From contig NZ_CP107772.1 of the NCBI RefSeq assembly GCF_036345155.1, positions 5,084,001-5,148,000 of the forward strand: a DNA stretch of 64,000 bases, given 5' to 3'. The number at the start of each line of letters is the position of its first letter. Within the stretch, counting starts at the first letter, position 1. The DNA is from Streptomyces sp. NBC_00582 (GTDB lineage: Bacteria; Actinomycetota; Actinomycetes; Streptomycetales; Streptomycetaceae). Shown one piece after another: positions 61,393 through 64,000 of the stretch. The position numbers were made by a program, and so were the translations under genes. The notes beneath the pieces are model-generated. The model was given only the letters and a program-made list of their open reading frames with translations, was not told the origin of the DNA and searched no databases.

Positions 61393-61947
61393 TCAGTCCA
61401 GACCCAGCTCGTCCTTCGAGAAGGCGAACAGATAGGGCACGCCCGCGCCCTCACGGATCTTCTCGTCGGCGCCGGTCGCCCGGTCCACGATCGTCGCGAC
61501 GGCGACGACCTCGGCGCCCGCCTCGCGCACGGCCTCCACGGCGGTCAGCGGCGAGCCGCCGGTGGTGGAGGTGTCCTCGACGACCAGGACCCGGCGGCCC
61601 TTGATCTCGGGGCCCTCGACACGCCGCTGGAGCCCGTGCGCCTTCGCCGCCTTCCGTACGACGAAGGCGTCCAGCCGGCGGCCCCGCGCGGCGGCCGCGT
61701 GCAGCATGCTCGCGGCGACCGGGTCGGCGCCCATGGTGAGCCCGCCGACGGCGTCGAACTCCAGGTCGGCGGTGAGGTCGAGCAGCACCTGCCCGACCAG
61801 GGGGGCGGCCTCGCCGTCGAGGGTGATACGGCGGAGGTCGACGTAGTAGTCCGCCTCCAGACCCGACGACAGGGTCACCTTGCCGTGCACCACGGCCTTG
61901 TCCTTGATCTGCTGCAGCAGCGCGCCGCGTACATCCACGTCCGTCAT
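61393..61947 (-). CDS. pyrE: orotate phosphoribosyltransferase
   Basis: The 184-residue enzyme makes OMP from orotate and PRPP. The PRPP motif VLVVEDTSTTGGS lies at 120-132, and a KAHG loop at 102-105. It follows the epimerase gene by ten bases, so it is probably cotranscribed with it. Length is typical of the short actinobacterial form. Confidence 0.95.
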   Translation of the reverse strand: MTDVDVRGALLQQIKDKAVVHGKVTLSSGLEADYYVDLRRITLDGEAAPLVGQVLLDLTADLEFDAVGGLTMGADPVAASMLHAAAARGRRLDAFVVRKAAKAHGLQRRVEGPEIKGRRVLVVEDTSTTGGSPLTAVEAVREAGAEVVAVATIVDRATGADEKIREGAGVPYLFAFSKDELGLD

Positions 61948-61957
61948 GCCGAACAGC

Positions 61958-62746
61958 TTAGAGGCGGGTCCAGGACCAGGTGGTCGTGGCCTCCAGCGGC
62001 TCCAGGGGGGTGACCAGGCGCGGGAGGGTGTTCAGCCCGTTGGGCGGCCCGGTCTGCGGCTCCACGCACACGGCGGCCTCCTGCTCGTCGTAGACGACGA
62101 CCCACTCCTCGGGGCTGGTCACCCGCACGGCCAGCCGCCCCGGCCAGGTGAGGGTGACGTCCACGCCCCCGGGCATCCCGAAGCAGTCGTCCCAGGGGCC
62201 GGGCCGCGGCTCGACACGGTCGCCGGTCGGCAGGTGGTCCTCGCCGCGCTCCTCCTGCCAGGCGGGCTCGAAGGCGACCTGGACGTCCTGACCGCCCAGC
62301 GTGCGGTTGAACCAGGGGTGCCAGCCGATCTGCGCCGGGAAGGACGAGCCGTGCGTCTCCACGCCCATGCTGAGCGTGAGGGAGTCCTCGGTCAGCCGGA
62401 CGATCTGGGTGATGCGGCCGGGGTGCGGCCAGGGCTCCACCAGGTCGTACGTCAGCACGGCCTCGTCCGCCGTGACCCGGGCGACCTTCCAGGCGCCGTC
62501 GCGGGCGGTGCCGTGGATGGCGTGCGGCGGGGCGTTCAGCGGCATCTGGCGGACGGTCGCGCCGTCGAGGAACCGGCCGTCGCGGATCCGGCCGCACCAG
62601 GGGACCATCGGGAAGCAGCCGAACCGCTCCCCCTGCCGCAGCAGCTCCAGCCCGCCGACGCGCAGCCCACCGACCCGGCCGCCGTTGCCGGGCTGCACGG
62701 TCGCCTCCGCGTCGCCCGCGGTCAGCGTGATGTCTTCGTCACTCAC
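61958..62746 (-). CDS. aldose 1-epimerase family protein
   Basis: The 262-residue protein is a galactose mutarotase-like beta-sandwich with MVPWCGRIRDGRF, PPHAIHG (catalytic His about residue 79), HPWFNR and ACVEPQTGPPNG, where the Glu acts as base. It interconverts sugar anomers; substrate unknown. Start GTG 62746. It lies between an SRPBCC gene and pyrE on the same strand. Confidence 0.92.
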   Translation of the reverse strand: MSDEDITLTAGDAEATVQPGNGGRVGGLRVGGLELLRQGERFGCFPMVPWCGRIRDGRFLDGATVRQMPLNAPPHAIHGTARDGAWKVARVTADEAVLTYDLVEPWPHPGRITQIVRLTEDSLTLSMGVETHGSSFPAQIGWHPWFNRTLGGQDVQVAFEPAWQEERGEDHLPTGDRVEPRPGPWDDCFGMPGGVDVTLTWPGRLAVRVTSPEEWVVVYDEQEAAVCVEPQTGPPNGLNTLPRLVTPLEPLEATTTWSWTRL

Positions 62747-62783
62747 GGGACGACCCTACTGGGGTGATCGCGCCGCGGGGGAC

Positions 62784-63662
62784 TCACCGGCGTCTGCGCA
62801 ACGCCCGCCCCACGACGATCGCCGACGCCACGACCAGCGCGGCGGCGGGGGCCGCCCAGCGCAGGGTGCTGTTCGGCGCGACCGTCTGCGGCGCGGGAAC
62901 CGGCGCGTACCGCCCACGCGGCGGCGCGTGATCGACCTCCTCCGCACTCCGCCCGATCATCGTCCGCCGGGCATGAGCAGCCTCAGCGGGCGGCTCACCG
63001 GGGGCGAGGGGGTCACCGGCTTCGAGGGGCTCACCGGGCTCGAGCGGGTCACCGGCTTCGAGGGGCTCACCGGGGTCGGCAGACTCGGCGGGTTCGGCGG
63101 ACTCTGGGGGTCCGGCAGGTTCGGCGGACTCTGGGGGTCCGGCAGGTTCGGCGGACCCGGTGGGCCTTTCGGTCTGCTCGGGGTCCTCGAGTTCCTCGGT
63201 CCCCTCGGGCTTTGCCTCCCGTACGGCGTCCTCGGCCGCCCCCGCCCCCGCCCCCAGGCTCTCCGCGAAGCGGTTGAGGAGGCGGGTCGTCGTCGAGGTC
63301 ACCTGGTCCGCGGGGAGCTCGGTGAGCCGGCCGGTCGCCGAGACTGTGCCCGAGAAGTGGAGGGTCGTGCCGGTGCCGGTCTCCCGGAGGCGGAGCAGCA
63401 GCGTGAGCTTCACGGTTCCGCCGCCGCGGGCCTCGGTGGCGTCGCCCTCCACGGCGTACGCCCCGTCCGCGCGCGTCAGGACCCGTACCGCCCCCCGGTA
63501 GGTGATGGTGTGGCCGCCGATCCGGACCCTCAGCCGCCCGGCGACGGGTTCGGTGCCGGCGTCCTGCTGGAGTCCGGGCACCGCGCGGGCCACCTGGGCG
63601 GGGTCGGCGAGGGCCGCCCTGAGCCGCTCGGCGGGGACGGGGACGAACACCTCTTGCTCCAT
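62784..63662 (-). CDS. SRPBCC (CoxG-like) protein with Pro/Glu repeats and membrane anchor
   Basis: The 292-residue protein begins with a CoxG/SRPBCC domain (1-155, EQEVFVPVPAERLRAALADP, then VPGLQQD), then a Glu/Pro/Ala repeat region (about 165-230) and ends in a membrane helix (about 265-285) with RRRR. CoxG proteins help load molybdenum hydroxylases, but none is near. ATG 63662 has only a weak SD. It probably starts the operon with the epimerase and pyrE. Confidence 0.85.
   Translation of the reverse strand: MEQEVFVPVPAERLRAALADPAQVARAVPGLQQDAGTEPVAGRLRVRIGGHTITYRGAVRVLTRADGAYAVEGDATEARGGGTVKLTLLLRLRETGTGTTLHFSGTVSATGRLTELPADQVTSTTTRLLNRFAESLGAGAGAAEDAVREAKPEGTEELEDPEQTERPTGSAEPAGPPESAEPAGPPESAEPAESADPGEPLEAGDPLEPGEPLEAGDPLAPGEPPAEAAHARRTMIGRSAEEVDHAPPRGRYAPVPAPQTVAPNSTLRWAAPAAALVVASAIVVGRALRRRR
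63010..63147 (-). repeat. 27- and 36-base tandem repeats in the SRPBCC gene
   Basis: A 27-base unit is repeated exactly (63094-63120 and 63121-63147), encoding GPPESAEPA twice. A 29-base block recurs at 63010 and 63046, a 36-base period encoding a GDPLEPGEPLEA-type unit. Both periods are multiples of three, so copy-number change lengthens the linker without breaking the frame. Confidence 0.85.
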
Positions 63663-63742
63663 AGGGCCGGAGCCTACCCAGCACCCGCCGCACCGCACCC
63701 GGCGAAACAGGGATTCCCCCGCGCCACCCCGTCCGCACCGCC

Positions 63743-64000
63743 TCAGTACCGCGGATGCACCAGCGTGGAGGGCGGCACCCCGGCGACCCGGGTCCGCTGG
63801 GCCGCCCGCGCGTCGGCGATGAGGCCCGCCTGGGTGAGGGTGTGCAGAGGTTCGTCGGGATCGAGGCGCAGGGCCGGGCGGGTGCCGGGGGCGGCCAGGA
63901 CGAAACCCCAGTCGCGGGGCGCGCGCTCGCGGCGGCGGGGGTCACGGACGTCGACACGGTAGGCGACCGTGTGCAGTCCGGCGGCCCGCAGGGTGGCCTC
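63743..64000 (-). CDS. unidentified protein (C-terminal part, cut by window edge)
   Basis: The frame enters from the right edge and stops at 63743. The last 85 residues are soluble, with [20 protein letters not shown] and a final [11 protein letters not shown] do not recognise the family. It lies upstream of the SRPBCC gene on the same strand with an 80-base gap. Confidence 0.6.
   Translation of the reverse strand, partial: EATLRAAGLHTVAYRVDVRDPRRRERAPRDWGFVLAAPGTRPALRLDPDEPLHTLTQAGLIADARAAQRTRVAGVPPSTLVHPRY

Overview
This is a 64 kb stretch of a high-GC actinobacterial chromosome, almost certainly Streptomyces. Codon third positions are nearly all G or C, GTG and TTG starts are common, and genes overlap through ATGA/GTGA junctions. 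The gene order (asd-ask, recR-ybaB, purA, eutBC, the kynurenine genes, fba, pyrE) resembles the conserved core arm of the S. coelicolor chromosome as I remember it (roughly SCO3610-SCO3655); this synteny is from memory and was not computed. I see no rRNA, tRNA, CRISPR array or insertion sequence.

Layout. 0-7 kb: a two-gene permease unit, a CASTOR/POLLUX-like channel protein, an S9 peptidase and a SURF1 protein. 7-14 kb: an ECF sigma factor with a membrane protein, the aspartate-pathway pair asd/ask with an internal ask beta start, and an OmpR-type two-component system. 14-26 kb: DUF5063, recR, ybaB, a SLATT membrane protein, a Ser/Thr kinase, a DJ-1/MarR pair with twin operators, a class III aminotransferase, a GntR regulator and a large glycosyltransferase. 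26-28.5 kb: a partly decayed patch with a frameshifted gene and a damaged helix-turn-helix gene next to an intact XRE/DUF397 pair. 28.5-35 kb: a secreted SGNH hydrolase with four Cys-rich repeats, a Tat-exported 5'-nucleotidase, purA with a structured leader, and a DAG-kinase-like gene. 35-39 kb: ethanolamine ammonia-lyase (eutBC) divergent from an amino acid/ethanolamine permease. 39-45 kb: a MarR regulator with an ABC exporter, a P450, a leucine-rich-repeat protein and a Tat-exported DUF3500 protein. 45.8-54.8 kb: three two-component systems in a row. The last two are close NarL-type paralogues, one in an operon with an acyltransferase and a DUF1023 hydrolase. 55-58 kb: the full tryptophan-to-anthranilate route (TDO, kynureninase, formamidase). 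58-64 kb: DUF3151, an MFS exporter, fba, pyrE, an aldose epimerase and an SRPBCC membrane protein.

How the parts work together. Most of the window is housekeeping: lysine/threonine/methionine precursor supply, recombination repair, purine and pyrimidine synthesis, glycolysis, and tryptophan and ethanolamine catabolism. Small regulatory units lie between these genes. The most interesting non-gene signal is a 24-bp motif, 20 of 24 bases identical, found ahead of each of the two paralogous NarL-type operons (50234 and 54898). It suggests that the two duplicated signalling systems share control. Other notable signals are twin operators at the DJ-1/marR promoter, tandem hairpin sites upstream of the sigma factor, an exact 18-bp duplication across the eutB/eutC junction, and a leader hairpin ahead of purA.
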